A stretch of DNA of 64,000 bases from CAVUMR01 sp963742715 (lineage in GTDB: Bacteria > Actinomycetota > Actinomycetes > Mycobacteriales > Micromonosporaceae). The notes under the pieces are model-generated. The model worked only from the letters and a program-made list of their open reading frames with translations. It was not told the origin of the DNA and searched no databases. Below, piece after piece: positions 35,356 to 42,166 of the stretch (position 1 is the first letter of the stretch; every line of letters starts with the position of its first letter). A program made the position numbers and the translations under genes. The stretch covers positions 1,364,001 to 1,428,000 of the forward strand of contig CAVUMR010000002.1 in the NCBI GenBank assembly GCA_963742715.1, read 5' to 3'.

Positions 35356-35655
35356 ATGCGCATGCTCATGCGGGTTCAGATCGACACCCAGGCTGGCAGT
35401 GCCGCCATCAAGGACGGCAGCCTGCCCAAGGCCATCGAGATGATGGTCGACCAGTTGAAGCCGGAGGCGGCGTACTTCGCCACCTCGGACGGCGTGCGAA
35501 CCGCGTACATCGTCTTCGACCTCGCGGAAACCGCTCAGATTCCGGTCATCGCCGAGCCGTTCTTCATGAACCTGAACGCGAAGATCGACCTGCAACCGGT
35601 GATGAGCGTCGACGACGTGCTCGCGGGCGCCACCGCCGCCGCGAAGATGGTCTGA
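35356..35655 (+). CDS. Small conserved-type protein of unknown function
   Basis: The protein has 99 residues from ATG 35356 after AAGGGGGAA. It starts MRMLMRVQIDTQAGSAAIKD and continues with PEAAYFATSDGVRTAYIVF and PFFMNLNAKIDLQPVM. The alternating short strands and helices resemble a dimeric alpha/beta-barrel (GYD/DUF3303-like) protein. It is cytoplasmic, with no signal peptide and no catalytic motif. Flanked by hairpins on both sides, so it is probably monocistronic. Confidence 0.6.
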   Translation: MRMLMRVQIDTQAGSAAIKDGSLPKAIEMMVDQLKPEAAYFATSDGVRTAYIVFDLAETAQIPVIAEPFFMNLNAKIDLQPVMSVDDVLAGATAAAKMV

Positions 35656-35738
35656 CCGAACCTGTTCGAACCTGTTTGATCGAACCTGTCTGACCGAACC
35701 CGCCCGTCGGCCGCGGACCAGCAGTGGTCCGCGGCCGA
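35655..35738 (+). terminator. Tandem 10-bp-like repeats followed by a strong terminator hairpin
   Basis: After the stop, CGAACCTGTT-type units occur about four times (35655-35700). A perfect 14-bp stem TCGGCCGCGGACCA/TGGTCCGCGGCCGA with a GCAG loop lies at 35707-35738. Confidence 0.75.
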
Positions 35739-35926
35739 TGGTCCGCGCGGTCGGTTCGGGCCGGGGCGGTCCGACCGGGGCGGCAGGTGCTGGTAACCGG
35801 ATCGCGTGGTTTCGGCCTGTCCGGGCTCGGGATTTCGTTCCATTGACGCGCGGTACACCGCCGCAGACGCTTAACTGCCGCAAGCAGGTGCTGCATGATC
35901 GTGCGGCATCGAGTTACAGTACGCCC

Positions 35927-36127
35927 ATGACGCGCATTTCTGTTTCGCTCGACGACGCCACCGCCGCGGCGGTGGCCCGGGCCGCGGGTGACGGCTCGGT
36001 GTCCAGATGGGTCGCCGACGTGGTGCGACAGGCGCTGCTCGCGGAGGCCGGTCGTGCGGCCGCCGCGTACGACCGGACGAAGGACGATCCGGACGGCGAG
36101 GCGGCTCGGCTGGCCGGTGCTGCGTGA
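35927..36127 (+). CDS. Ribbon-helix-helix antitoxin
   Basis: The protein has 66 residues from ATG 35927. The N-terminus MTRISVSLDDATAAAVARAA forms the strand and first helix of a ribbon-helix-helix DNA-binding domain, then VSRWVADVVRQALLAE is the second helix. The acidic, flexible tail (YDRTKDDPDGEAARLAG) is the likely toxin-neutralising part. It overlaps the MazF-like toxin gene by 4 bases (GTGA). By analogy it represses its own operon and blocks the toxin. Confidence 0.82.
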   Translation: MTRISVSLDDATAAAVARAAGDGSVSRWVADVVRQALLAEAGRAAAAYDRTKDDPDGEAARLAGAA

Positions 36128-36456
36128 GTGATGTCCGGCCGGTCCGGGGCGGGGTCTACCCGTACCTGGGGGTTCGGCGCGGCGTCTTCGTCGTGATCTC
36201 GGCCGACTACCTCAACACGGCCGGCACGGTGATCGTCGCGGAGGTCACCGACCACGCACCGGACGACGTGCGCGGCCTGCTCGCCGTGCAACTCGGCGCG
36301 GATGATCCGCTGGTCGGAAACTGGGTGCTGTGCTGGCGGATCAACTACGCCAACGCCGACCGGTTCGACGTCGCGGGCTGCTACGGCCAGCTGAGCGACG
36401 CCACCATGCGGAGTGTTGTGGCCGGCGTCCGCAACGCCATCGAGCCGCTGCGCTGA
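36124..36456 (+). CDS. MazF/PemK-like toxin
   Basis: The protein has 110 residues from GTG 36124, overlapping the antitoxin stop. VRPVRGGVYPYLGVRRGVFV matches the RGdvy..d...g.e..grRpvvvis start of the PemK/MazF fold, then VIVAEVTDH, and a C-terminal LSDATMRSVVAGVRNAIEPL helix. The usual Arg and Thr/Ser catalytic positions of mRNA interferases are only partly evident (no clear RP..VIS block), so activity is uncertain. With the ribbon-helix-helix gene it makes a type II toxin-antitoxin pair. Confidence 0.72.
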   Translation: MSDVRPVRGGVYPYLGVRRGVFVVISADYLNTAGTVIVAEVTDHAPDDVRGLLAVQLGADDPLVGNWVLCWRINYANADRFDVAGCYGQLSDATMRSVVAGVRNAIEPLR

Positions 36457-36486
36457 CCCGCCGGCGCCTACGGGATGAACCGATGA

Positions 36487-36741
36487 CTGAGTTCCGATGA
36501 CCCGTCGACCGATAACCCGCCGACCGGTGATCCGTCGACCGACAACCCGCCGACCGGCGATCAGCTTGCCGGCGATCCGCCGACCGGCTACACCCCGACC
36601 GTTTCGGCCGAGTACGCCGAGCGCATCCGGCAGTGGCACGAGAACGCGTACGCGCTGGGAAAGGCCGAGGGCGTACTTGCGCACGACGAACTGGTCAAGG
36701 ACGGCTGGCGGGTGGAGTACTTCACCTACCGGCTGACCTGA
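36487..36741 (+). CDS. Small gene without a standard start codon, with repeat-coded N-terminus
   Basis: The frame ending at the TGA at 36739-36741 has strong coding-type third-position GC bias and a convincing C-terminal domain (YAERIRQWHENAYALGKAEG, then KDGWRVEYFTYRLT). In frame upstream there is only CTG (36487) before a TGA at 36484; the nearby ATGs at 36483 and 36497 are in other frames. The first ~30 codons are a DPSTDNPPTG-type repeat encoded by a ~30-bp DNA repeat (36498-36590). It may use a rare CTG start, be a frameshifted remnant, or carry a local sequence error. Function unknown. It follows the toxin gene by 30 bases. Confidence 0.5.
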   Translation: MSSDDPSTDNPPTGDPSTDNPPTGDQLAGDPPTGYTPTVSAEYAERIRQWHENAYALGKAEGVLAHDELVKDGWRVEYFTYRLT

Positions 36742-36853
36742 ACGACCCACCGGCTGACCCTGACTCGGTGGCGACGTGGCACCGGGGGTAGACGGCGAAC
36801 CGCCGGGTCCGAAACGGACCCGGCGGCTCTCACCCGGAAGGAGGGAACGAGGA

Positions 36854-37885
36854 TTAGTCCACGCTCACGCCGTACACACTGAGCGGTTCGGTGATCGGCT
36901 GGAAGAACGTCTCGCCGCCCGAGGTGCAGTTACCACTGCCACCCGAGGTGATGCCGAGAGCGGTGCCACCGTCGTACAGGGGGCCGCCGCTGTCGCCAGG
37001 CTCGGCGCACACGTTCGTGTCGATCATGCCGTACACGGTGCCCTCGGCGTAGTTGACGGTCGCGTTCAGACCGACAACGGAGCCGCCGTGGGTACCGGTC
37101 GTGCTACCGGTGCGGGTCACCGACTCGCCGACGTAGGCGTCAGCGGCACCGGTGATGTCAACGCCACCAGCAGTACCCGGGTGCGACACGCTGCCGGTGA
37201 TGGACACCAGAGCGAAGTCGTTGGTCGGGAACTGGCTGTCGGCGGTGCTGCCGATCAGCTGGCTCTGGCCGGAGTCGGCGTACCACGTGCCGACAACGTT
37301 GCCACAGTGACCAGCGGTGATGAAGGAGTTGCCGCCCACGTTGAAGCCGAGCGAGCAGCGGTACCCGCCACCGTAGATGGCGTCACCACCCTGAACCAGC
37401 TTGGAGAACTGGCCGTTGGTGTGCCGGATCCGCACCTTGTCGCCGAGGCTGGAGGTGACGGACTCGAGCTTGGCCAGCTGAGCGGTGCTGACCGTCTTGT
37501 CGACAGTCACCACTACCTGGTTGTTGACGGGGTCGACCGACCAGGCGGTGCCTGGGATGCGGGCCGACTTGTTGAGCGTGGCGGTAGCGGCGTTCAGCTC
37601 GGCGCCACTGTGGGCGACGATCTTCGCGACGCCACCGGCCGCACGGACCTTGTCCGCCGCGGCGGAGTCGGTCACCGTGACGACCATGTTGCCAGTGCCC
37701 CGGTCGAGGTACGTGCCAGCGGAACGGTCACCGAGCTGGTCGGCGAGGGTCGTCGCGCTGCTTGCGCTCAGGGTAGCCGTGCTCTCGGCCGGTGCGGCCT
37801 GAGCGACACCGGCGAAGCCGGCGGCCAGTCCTGCAGCCGCGGCTGCTACCGCGACGCGTTTCCACGAACGCCTCGTAAGAGCCAA
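36854..37885 (-). CDS. Secreted S1-family serine protease with pro-domain (streptogrisin-like)
   Basis: The protein has 343 residues from TTG 37885, with GGGGAGG upstream (the frame is open to 38002). A signal peptide ends around AGVAQAAPA. A ~125-residue pro-region follows (VVVTVDKTVSTAQLAKLESV is typical of alpha-lytic pro-domains). The mature chymotrypsin fold has His in FITAGHCGN, Asp in TNDFALVSI and Ser in CAEPGDSGGPLYDG, with Cys pairs. It is expected to self-process and degrade extracellular proteins. It is divergent from the small secreted protein cluster. Third-position GC is slightly lower than in neighbours. Confidence 0.92.
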   Translation of the reverse strand: MALTRRSWKRVAVAAAAAGLAAGFAGVAQAAPAESTATLSASSATTLADQLGDRSAGTYLDRGTGNMVVTVTDSAAADKVRAAGGVAKIVAHSGAELNAATATLNKSARIPGTAWSVDPVNNQVVVTVDKTVSTAQLAKLESVTSSLGDKVRIRHTNGQFSKLVQGGDAIYGGGYRCSLGFNVGGNSFITAGHCGNVVGTWYADSGQSQLIGSTADSQFPTNDFALVSITGSVSHPGTAGGVDITGAADAYVGESVTRTGSTTGTHGGSVVGLNATVNYAEGTVYGMIDTNVCAEPGDSGGPLYDGGTALGITSGGSGNCTSGGETFFQPITEPLSVYGVSVD

Positions 37886-38574
37886 AGGAGCCTCCCCAGG
37901 GACATGGGCACGTACTCCGTCGACGTGCCCGCCGGGACTCAACATGGAGACCTCGCTGCCCCTCGGGTTGGTCACTCGGTGAGGGGGTACCGGGTGGACC
38001 ACCGCGGCTGCGGCGCTAACCGCTGCTTGCCGTGAGGCGGTGCGGCTTACCTGTCGGGGCTTCGAGGATTCCGTCTTGGGCCGAGTGAAGTATCCGTTTT
38101 AACCCGGTTAGTACACAAGGCGGCATTTGTAATGAATTGCCTACAGTCTGTAATACGGACCGTCACAGCGAGGCGTGGTCGGGGTGGAATCCGGGTCGGG
38201 GTTGGGCGCGGTCCTCGACCGGCTGCGACGGCGGGTCCGGAGCCGCGCGGGCGACCGGACCGAACGGCTCCCGGGTACCGCTGAAACAGGTCTTTACCTG
38301 CGGTAACGCGTCGGTGGGCCACTGTCGCGGCGGCGACCGGTCAACCGCCTGCCGCGGCTGCCGGACCGGTGCCGTGACGGGGCGGCGGTCGCATCGCGAC
38401 GGGTCCCGCCCGACGACGAATCTCAGCGGCCGCTGGCGTACCGAAAAATCTTGACAACTCGTCCGCCGGAGGCGTCGCGGGTGCGTCTGGGGCACCGGCG
38501 GCGTGGGCCGCGGGCGGTGTCGACGGCCGCGGGAGCACCTGATTACTGCCGCTCATCCCGATAGGCCGAGAACA
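37886..38574. other. Long intergenic region between the S1 protease and the secreted-protein array
   Basis: This is part of a ~790-base gap between divergent genes. Open frames here (for example on the minus strand around 38163-38495) are Arg/Pro-rich and lack a domain or ribosome site. The stretch 38070-38160 is AT-richer and carries the protease promoter candidate. An imperfect hairpin with CAGGT-cttt-ACCTG lies near 38288-38301. A lone TTGACA at 38451 has no matching -10 box. Confidence 0.5.
38089..38118 (-). promoter_or_regulatory. Candidate promoter of the S1 protease gene
   Basis: On the minus strand TTGTGT (38118-38113) and GATACT (38094-38089) are separated by 18 bases within an AT-rich patch. 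It lies about 200 bases upstream of the TTG start. Confidence 0.4.
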
Positions 38575-38611
38575 TCCAAGATCGTGCAACGTAGTCCGAC
38601 ATTCGTGGCGC
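38575..38611 (+). promoter_or_regulatory. Shared upstream element, copy 1 (before gene A1)
   Basis: TCCAA (38575), TGCAA (38585) and TCCGA (38595) stand at exact 10-base intervals and are followed at once by CATTCGTGGCGC. The start codon is 64 bases beyond its end. The same arrangement occurs before genes B2 and A4. Confidence 0.7.
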
Positions 38612-38675
38612 AGGTGCGGTGCGGGCCGGCACCCTGCCGCTCAGCAGTACCAGCCCCCGGTGAAGGAGGAAGCCG

Positions 38676-38996
38676 ATGAGAAGGCTCGTTCGGATGGCTC
38701 TCGCGGGAGTCGCGGTGGTCGGATCCACGCTGGCGCCGGTCGGCGTGTCGACCGCTACCGCGGCAGAGGTGCCGACCCACGCGATCGTGGTGTGTCAGAC
38801 CGCGAGCTTCTACGAGAACTACAACTCGTCCACCGGTCCGAACCATCTTCTCCGGACGCTGACCTACGGGAACAAGGTCGGCCACACGCGGGGCGTGCAC
38901 CCCGTCTACAACGGCTGGGCGGCGGCCCAGGACTTCGGCCCGAACGACTGGGGCTTCCTCCGGATCGAGTGCATCGGTGGCTACAACTCCTGGTGA
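38676..38996 (+). CDS. Small secreted two-Cys protein, family A (A1)
   Basis: The protein has 106 residues, with GAAGGAGG before the ATG. A signal peptide (MRRLVRMALAG to about TATAA) is followed by a ~76-residue mature domain. It begins EVPTHAIVVCQTASFYENYN and ends DFGPNDWGFLRIECIGGYNS-W. Two cysteines, one in the first strand and one near the end, probably form a disulfide. Four copies of this family occur within 3.2 kb. The glycine/aromatic strand pattern recalls a compact SH3-like barrel, but no family is recognised. The first gene of a transcription unit, followed by B1 after 43 bases. Role unknown; an extracellular location is clear. Confidence 0.85.
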   Translation: MRRLVRMALAGVAVVGSTLAPVGVSTATAAEVPTHAIVVCQTASFYENYNSSTGPNHLLRTLTYGNKVGHTRGVHPVYNGWAAAQDFGPNDWGFLRIECIGGYNSW

Positions 38997-39039
38997 TCGT
39001 CACCGGCCATCCCCGGTCTGACCAGTTGGAGGAGATCTC

Positions 39040-39333
39040 ATGTCCATTACCCGCAAGCTCGCCAGCCTCGGGCTGACCGCTGCCATCGTCGGGGTCGGTG
39101 TGGTTGCCGCCGCGTCGCCCGCCGAGGCGAAGAACGGAACAGTCGGGGTACGCGAGACCGTGTGCGCCGACACCCTGTACGTGCGTAAGAAGCCGGGCGG
39201 CGCCTACGACGGCACCCTCCACAAGGGCCAGACCTTCCTGGTCAAGGGTCCGAAGAGCAGTGGCTACATCTACGGGTTCGCGTACGGCCAGATCAACCGG
39301 AACGGCTGGGTGCAGGACGGCTGGTTCTGCTGA
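39040..39333 (+). CDS. Small secreted SH3-like protein, family B (B1)
   Basis: The protein has 97 residues. GGAGG precedes the ATG. A signal peptide (MSITRKLASLGL to AEAK) is followed by a mature SH3b-like domain: VGVRETVCADTLYVRKKPGG, FLVKGPKSSGYIYGFAYG and GWVQDGWFC. Cys in the first strand and at the end suggest a disulfide. The VR..P.G pattern is that of bacterial SH3 domains, which in other proteins bind peptidoglycan. The copy lacks the final Pro-Leu seen in the other B members. Terminator at 39380. Function unknown. Confidence 0.85.
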   Translation: MSITRKLASLGLTAAIVGVGVVAAASPAEAKNGTVGVRETVCADTLYVRKKPGGAYDGTLHKGQTFLVKGPKSSGYIYGFAYGQINRNGWVQDGWFC

Positions 39334-39379
39334 CGCCATCTGGTCGCTGAACACCTGAACGCGGTACCGAGTACTGACC

Positions 39380-39423
39380 ACCGACCGCCGGTCGGCGCCC
39401 CCGAGGCCCGGCCGGCGGTCGGT
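39380..39423 (+). terminator. Terminator after the A1-B1 unit
   Basis: ACCGACCGCCGG pairs perfectly with CCGGCGGTCGGT around a ~20-base GC-rich loop. It lies 46 bases past the B1 stop. The rest of the 349-base gap 39334-39682 holds the second shared upstream element. Confidence 0.65.
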
Positions 39424-39545
39424 CGTCGTCTGGCAGCCGTACCGCGGAGTGGTCACCGGGCCGTTCTACCAAACCGGGTCGGCGGTGTACCGGAAATGTG
39501 CCCGGCAATAAGTTTTTGCCTGTTCTATCCGGATGGCGAAAATCG

Positions 39546-39582
39546 TCCAAGTTCATCCAAGGTGATCCGACATTCGTAGTGC
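39546..39582 (+). promoter_or_regulatory. Shared upstream element, copy 2 (before gene B2)
   Basis: TCCAA (39546), TCCAA (39556) and TCCGA (39566) at exact 10-base steps are followed by CATTCGTAGTGC. It is the best-matching copy. The B2 ATG is 100 bases beyond its end. Confidence 0.72.
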
Positions 39583-39682
39583 CGGCACTTGTCCAGTCGG
39601 CAACCTCCCGCTGAGCACGGCAGTCGGACGGAGGGGCTCGTCAACCAGCCCTGTTCGGCGTACCTGACAGGAGGGAGCTCCC

Positions 39683-39985
39683 ATGTCCATCACCCGCAGA
39701 CTCGCCACGTTGGCGGTGACGACCGCCCTGGCCGGCGGTGCGGTGGTCGCCATCACCGCGGCCCCGGCCGAAGCGAAGAACGGCACGATCGGCGTACGGG
39801 AAACGGTGTGCGCCCAGGACCTGTACTTCCGGAAGACGCCGAACGGCGCGTTCGACGGCTACCTGTACAACGGTGAGACCTTCCTGGTAGAGGGCCCGCG
39901 CTCCGGTGGCTACATCTACGGCTTCGCGTACGGCCACATCAACCGGCACGGCTGGGTCCAGGACGGCTGGTTCTGCCCGCTGTAG
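39683..39985 (+). CDS. Small secreted SH3-like protein, family B (B2)
   Basis: The protein has 100 residues, with AGGAGGGAG before the ATG. The signal peptide starts MSITRRLATLAVTTALA and ends near PAEAK. The mature domain is GVRETVCAQDLYFRKTPNGA, FLVEGPRSGGYIYGFAYG and RHGWVQDGWFCPL. It is nearly identical in pattern to B1, B3 and B4. The first gene of the second transcription unit and the only unit opened by a B rather than an A gene. Confidence 0.85.
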   Translation: MSITRRLATLAVTTALAGGAVVAITAAPAEAKNGTIGVRETVCAQDLYFRKTPNGAFDGYLYNGETFLVEGPRSGGYIYGFAYGHINRHGWVQDGWFCPL

Positions 39986-40063
39986 CTCCACCGGGCGGCC
40001 GGCTGGTCAGCTCATCGCCGGCGCCCTTTCGCCCAGCGAGTACCACCCGTGAAGGAGGACGCA

Positions 40064-40384
40064 ATGCGCAAGCTCGCTCGACTGGCTCTCGCGGGAGCCG
40101 CCGTGGTAGGCGCCACCCTTGCTCCGATCGGGGCCACCAGCGCCGGCGCCGCGGAGGTACCCCGGCACGCCATCGTGGTGTGCGAGAGCGCCAGCTTCTA
40201 CGCCAACTACGACTCGTCCAGCGGCCCGAGCGGGTTCAAGCGGACGCTCTACTACGGCAACAAGATCGGCCACACCCCCGGCAAGCACCCCGTGTACAAC
40301 GGCTGGGCGTCGACCCACGACTTCGGCCCGGGCGACTGGGGCTTCATGCGGATCGAGTGCATCGGCGGCTACGACTCCTGGTGA
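40064..40384 (+). CDS. Small secreted two-Cys protein, family A (A2)
   Basis: The protein has 106 residues from ATG 40064, preceded by GAAGGAGG; an upstream in-frame ATG contains that site and is less likely. The signal peptide is MRKLARLALAGAAVVGATLA and following. The mature part is HAIVVCESASFYANYDSSSG, TLYYGNKIGHTPGKHPVYNG and DWGFMRIECIGGYDSW. Closest to A3. It follows B2 by 78 bases without a visible terminator. Confidence 0.85.
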   Translation: MRKLARLALAGAAVVGATLAPIGATSAGAAEVPRHAIVVCESASFYANYDSSSGPSGFKRTLYYGNKIGHTPGKHPVYNGWASTHDFGPGDWGFMRIECIGGYDSW

Positions 40385-40516
40385 GCCTGGCCTGATCTCC
40401 GGCTTATCCCACTGATCGACTGCGGCAGGTTGCCGGCCTTCCCGGGCCGGTGGCCTGCCGCACGCACTCCACTCGGAACGGAACCCGGGCCGGAGCCCGG
40501 AACGGAAGGAGCAGTC

Positions 40517-40852
40517 ATGAGGAAGCTCGCTCGAGGTGCGCTCGTCGGCGCGTCGGCGCTGGGCCTGATGTTGGCCCCGGCGCTCGCCGCCCCCGCGAAC
40601 GCGTCGAACGCGGAGCTCCAGGGCACGACCAGGCACGCGATCGTGGTGTGCCAGAGCGCCAGCTTCTACAAGAACTACGACTCGTCCACCGGTCCGACCG
40701 GTTTCATCCGGACGCTCTACTACGGCAACAAGATCGGCCACACCCCGGGCTCGCACCCGGTGCACAACGGCTGGGCGGCCGCCCAGGACTTCGGTCCGAA
40801 CGACTGGGGCTTCCTCCGGATCGAGTGCATCGGCGGCTACGACTCCTGGTGA
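40517..40852 (+). CDS. Small secreted two-Cys protein, family A (A3)
   Basis: The protein has 111 residues. ATG 40517 follows GGAAGGAG. The signal peptide starts MRKLARGALVGASALGLMLA. The mature protein has a few extra residues (ASNAELQGTT) before the conserved HAIVVCQSASFYKNYDSSTG and ends with the ECIGGYDSW signature. It lies 132 bases after A2 and 50 bases before B3, apparently in one unit with B2, A2 and B3. Confidence 0.85.
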   Translation: MRKLARGALVGASALGLMLAPALAAPANASNAELQGTTRHAIVVCQSASFYKNYDSSTGPTGFIRTLYYGNKIGHTPGSHPVHNGWAAAQDFGPNDWGFLRIECIGGYDSW

Positions 40853-40902
40853 TCCCCGCGGCCAACCAGTTCGTTCCGCAACCCGCTGTAGGAGGAATTT
40901 CC

Positions 40903-41202
40903 ATGTCCATTCCGCGCAAGCTGGCCAGCCTCGGGGTGGCCGCCGCGATCGTCGGCGCCGGCCTGGTCGCCACGTCCGCGCCGGCCGAGGCGAAATGGGG
41001 CAGCATCGGCGTACGGGAAACCGTCTGCGCCCAGGACCTGTACTTCCGGGCCAAGCCGAACGGGGCGTACGACGGCACGCTGGTTCACGGCGAGACGTTC
41101 CTGGTGCAGGGACCGCGCCAGAGCGGCTACATCTACGGCTTCGCCTACGGCCACATCAACCGGCACGGCTGGGTGCAGGACGGCTGGTTCTGCCCGCTGT
41201 AG
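40903..41202 (+). CDS. Small secreted SH3-like protein, family B (B3)
   Basis: The protein has 99 residues. TAGGAGGAA precedes the ATG. The signal peptide is MSIPRKLASLGVAAAIVGAG and following. The mature part has GVRETVCAQDLYFRAKPNGA, FLVQGPRQSGYIYGFAYG and HGWVQDGWFCPL. Trp replaces the Asn after AEAK that the other copies have. The last gene of the second unit; a strong hairpin follows. Confidence 0.85.
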   Translation: MSIPRKLASLGVAAAIVGAGLVATSAPAEAKWGSIGVRETVCAQDLYFRAKPNGAYDGTLVHGETFLVQGPRQSGYIYGFAYGHINRHGWVQDGWFCPL

Positions 41203-41227
41203 TCCCTCCGACCGGTAGCCCCTTGCC

Positions 41228-41262
41228 GACCGCCGGCCGCGCTTCTCGCGCGGCCGGCGGTC
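41228..41262 (+). terminator. Terminator after the B2-A2-A3-B3 unit
   Basis: GACCGCCGGCCGCG pairs with CGCGGCCGGCGGTC (14 bp, perfect) around a short CTTCT-like loop, 26 bases past the B3 stop. Confidence 0.75.
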
Positions 41263-41293
41263 AGTGGTTTCCGCGGCCTGACCGGTGCGCGGC

Positions 41294-41393
41294 GTGCTCG
41301 GCCCCTGGCGCCGGTGGCGTGCTCGGCCCCTGGCGCCGGTGGCGTGCTCGGCCCCTGGCGCCGGTGGCGTGCTCGGCCCCTGGCGCCGGTGGC
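41294..41393 (+). repeat. Four perfect 25-bp tandem repeats
   Basis: The unit GTGCTCGGCCCCTGGCGCCG plus GTGGC occurs four times with no mismatch (41294, 41319, 41344, 41369). It ends 6 bases before the third shared upstream element. No spacers are present, so it is not a CRISPR array. Confidence 0.95.
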
Positions 41394-41399
41394 GTTTCA

Positions 41400-41436
41400 T
41401 GCGAATATGTCCGAGCTAGTCCGAATTATGTAGTGC
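41400..41436 (+). promoter_or_regulatory. Shared upstream element, copy 3 (before gene A4)
   Basis: TGCGA (41400), TCCGA (41410) and TCCGA (41420) at exact 10-base steps are followed by ATTATGTAGTGC. The A4 ATG is 62 bases beyond its end, almost the same as for A1. Confidence 0.7.
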
Positions 41437-41498
41437 TTTCTCCCGTCTGCCTGGACGCTATGTGTAGGAAACCTTCAGCGCAGAGTGAGGGAGGAACG

Positions 41499-41819
41499 AT
41501 GAACAAGCTCGTCAAGGCGGCTCTGGCCGCGGCGTCGACGGCCACCTTCGTCATGGCACCGCTCGGCGTTTCCAGCGCGTCGGCCGACGTACCGCCGACC
41601 CACGCGATCAACGTGTGCACGAGCGCGACGTTCTACCAGGGCTACGACCAGGCGTCCGGCCCGTACAACCCGCTCCGCACGCTCGGCTACGGCGACAAGG
41701 TCGGCCACACTCCGGGCTCGCACCCGGTCTACAACGGCTGGGCGGCCAGCTTCGACTTCGGCCCGAACGACTGGGGCTACATGCGGATCGAGTGCATCGG
41801 CGGCTACGGCTCCTGGTGA
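41499..41819 (+). CDS. Small secreted two-Cys protein, family A (A4)
   Basis: The protein has 106 residues. GAGGGAGGAA precedes ATG 41499. The signal peptide is MNKLVKAALAAASTATFVMA and following. The mature part is the most diverged A member: THAINVCTSATFYQGYDQAS, then LRTLGYGDKVGHTPGSHPVY, ending MRIECIGGYGSW. Both cysteines are kept. First gene of the third unit; B4 follows after 47 bases. Confidence 0.85.
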   Translation: MNKLVKAALAAASTATFVMAPLGVSSASADVPPTHAINVCTSATFYQGYDQASGPYNPLRTLGYGDKVGHTPGSHPVYNGWAASFDFGPNDWGYMRIECIGGYGSW

Positions 41820-41866
41820 CGTACCGCCCCGAGCGGCCATCCCCGCACCGCATTCAAGGAGGTCAG

Positions 41867-42166
41867 ATGTCCATCACCCGTAAGCTCGCCAGCGCGGGCG
41901 TCGCGGCCGCGATCGCCGGCGTGGGCGTACTCGCGGCGGCAACGCCGGCCGAGGCGAAGAACGGCACCGTCGGGGTACGGGAGACCGTGTGCGCGCAGAC
42001 GCTGCACGTGCGTACCGCCCCGAACGGCCCGTGGATGAACACCCTGTCCTACGGCGAGACGTTCCTCGTCCAGGGCCCGAGCAGCGGCGGCTACATCTAC
42101 GGTTTCGCCTACGGTCACATCAACGCGAACGGTTGGGTGCAGGACGGCTGGTTCTGCCCGCTGTAA
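41867..42166 (+). CDS. Small secreted SH3-like protein, family B (B4)
   Basis: The protein has 99 residues, with CAAGGAGG before the ATG. The signal peptide is MSITRKLASAGVAAAIAGVG and following. The mature part has GVRETVCAQTLHVRTAPNGP, FLVQGPSSGGYIYGFAYG and NGWVQDGWFCPL. The VR.APNGP strand is the most SH3b-like of the set. Its last 47 bases overlap the 3' end of the convergent STAND regulator gene. Confidence 0.85.
   Translation: MSITRKLASAGVAAAIAGVGVLAAATPAEAKNGTVGVRETVCAQTLHVRTAPNGPWMNTLSYGETFLVQGPSSGGYIYGFAYGHINANGWVQDGWFCPL

Noticed and set aside
38451..38456. Perfect TTGACA hexamer upstream of the secreted-protein array.
   Set aside because: No -10-like hexamer follows at 16-19 bases, and the conserved element closer to A1 is a better promoter candidate.
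38163..38495. A 110-codon frame on the minus strand between the S1 protease and A1.
   Set aside because: Arg/Pro-rich with no ribosome site or domain; third-position bias does not support coding.
41294..41393. Regular 25-bp repeats that might be taken for a CRISPR array.
   Set aside because: The units are directly joined with no spacers, and there are no cas genes.
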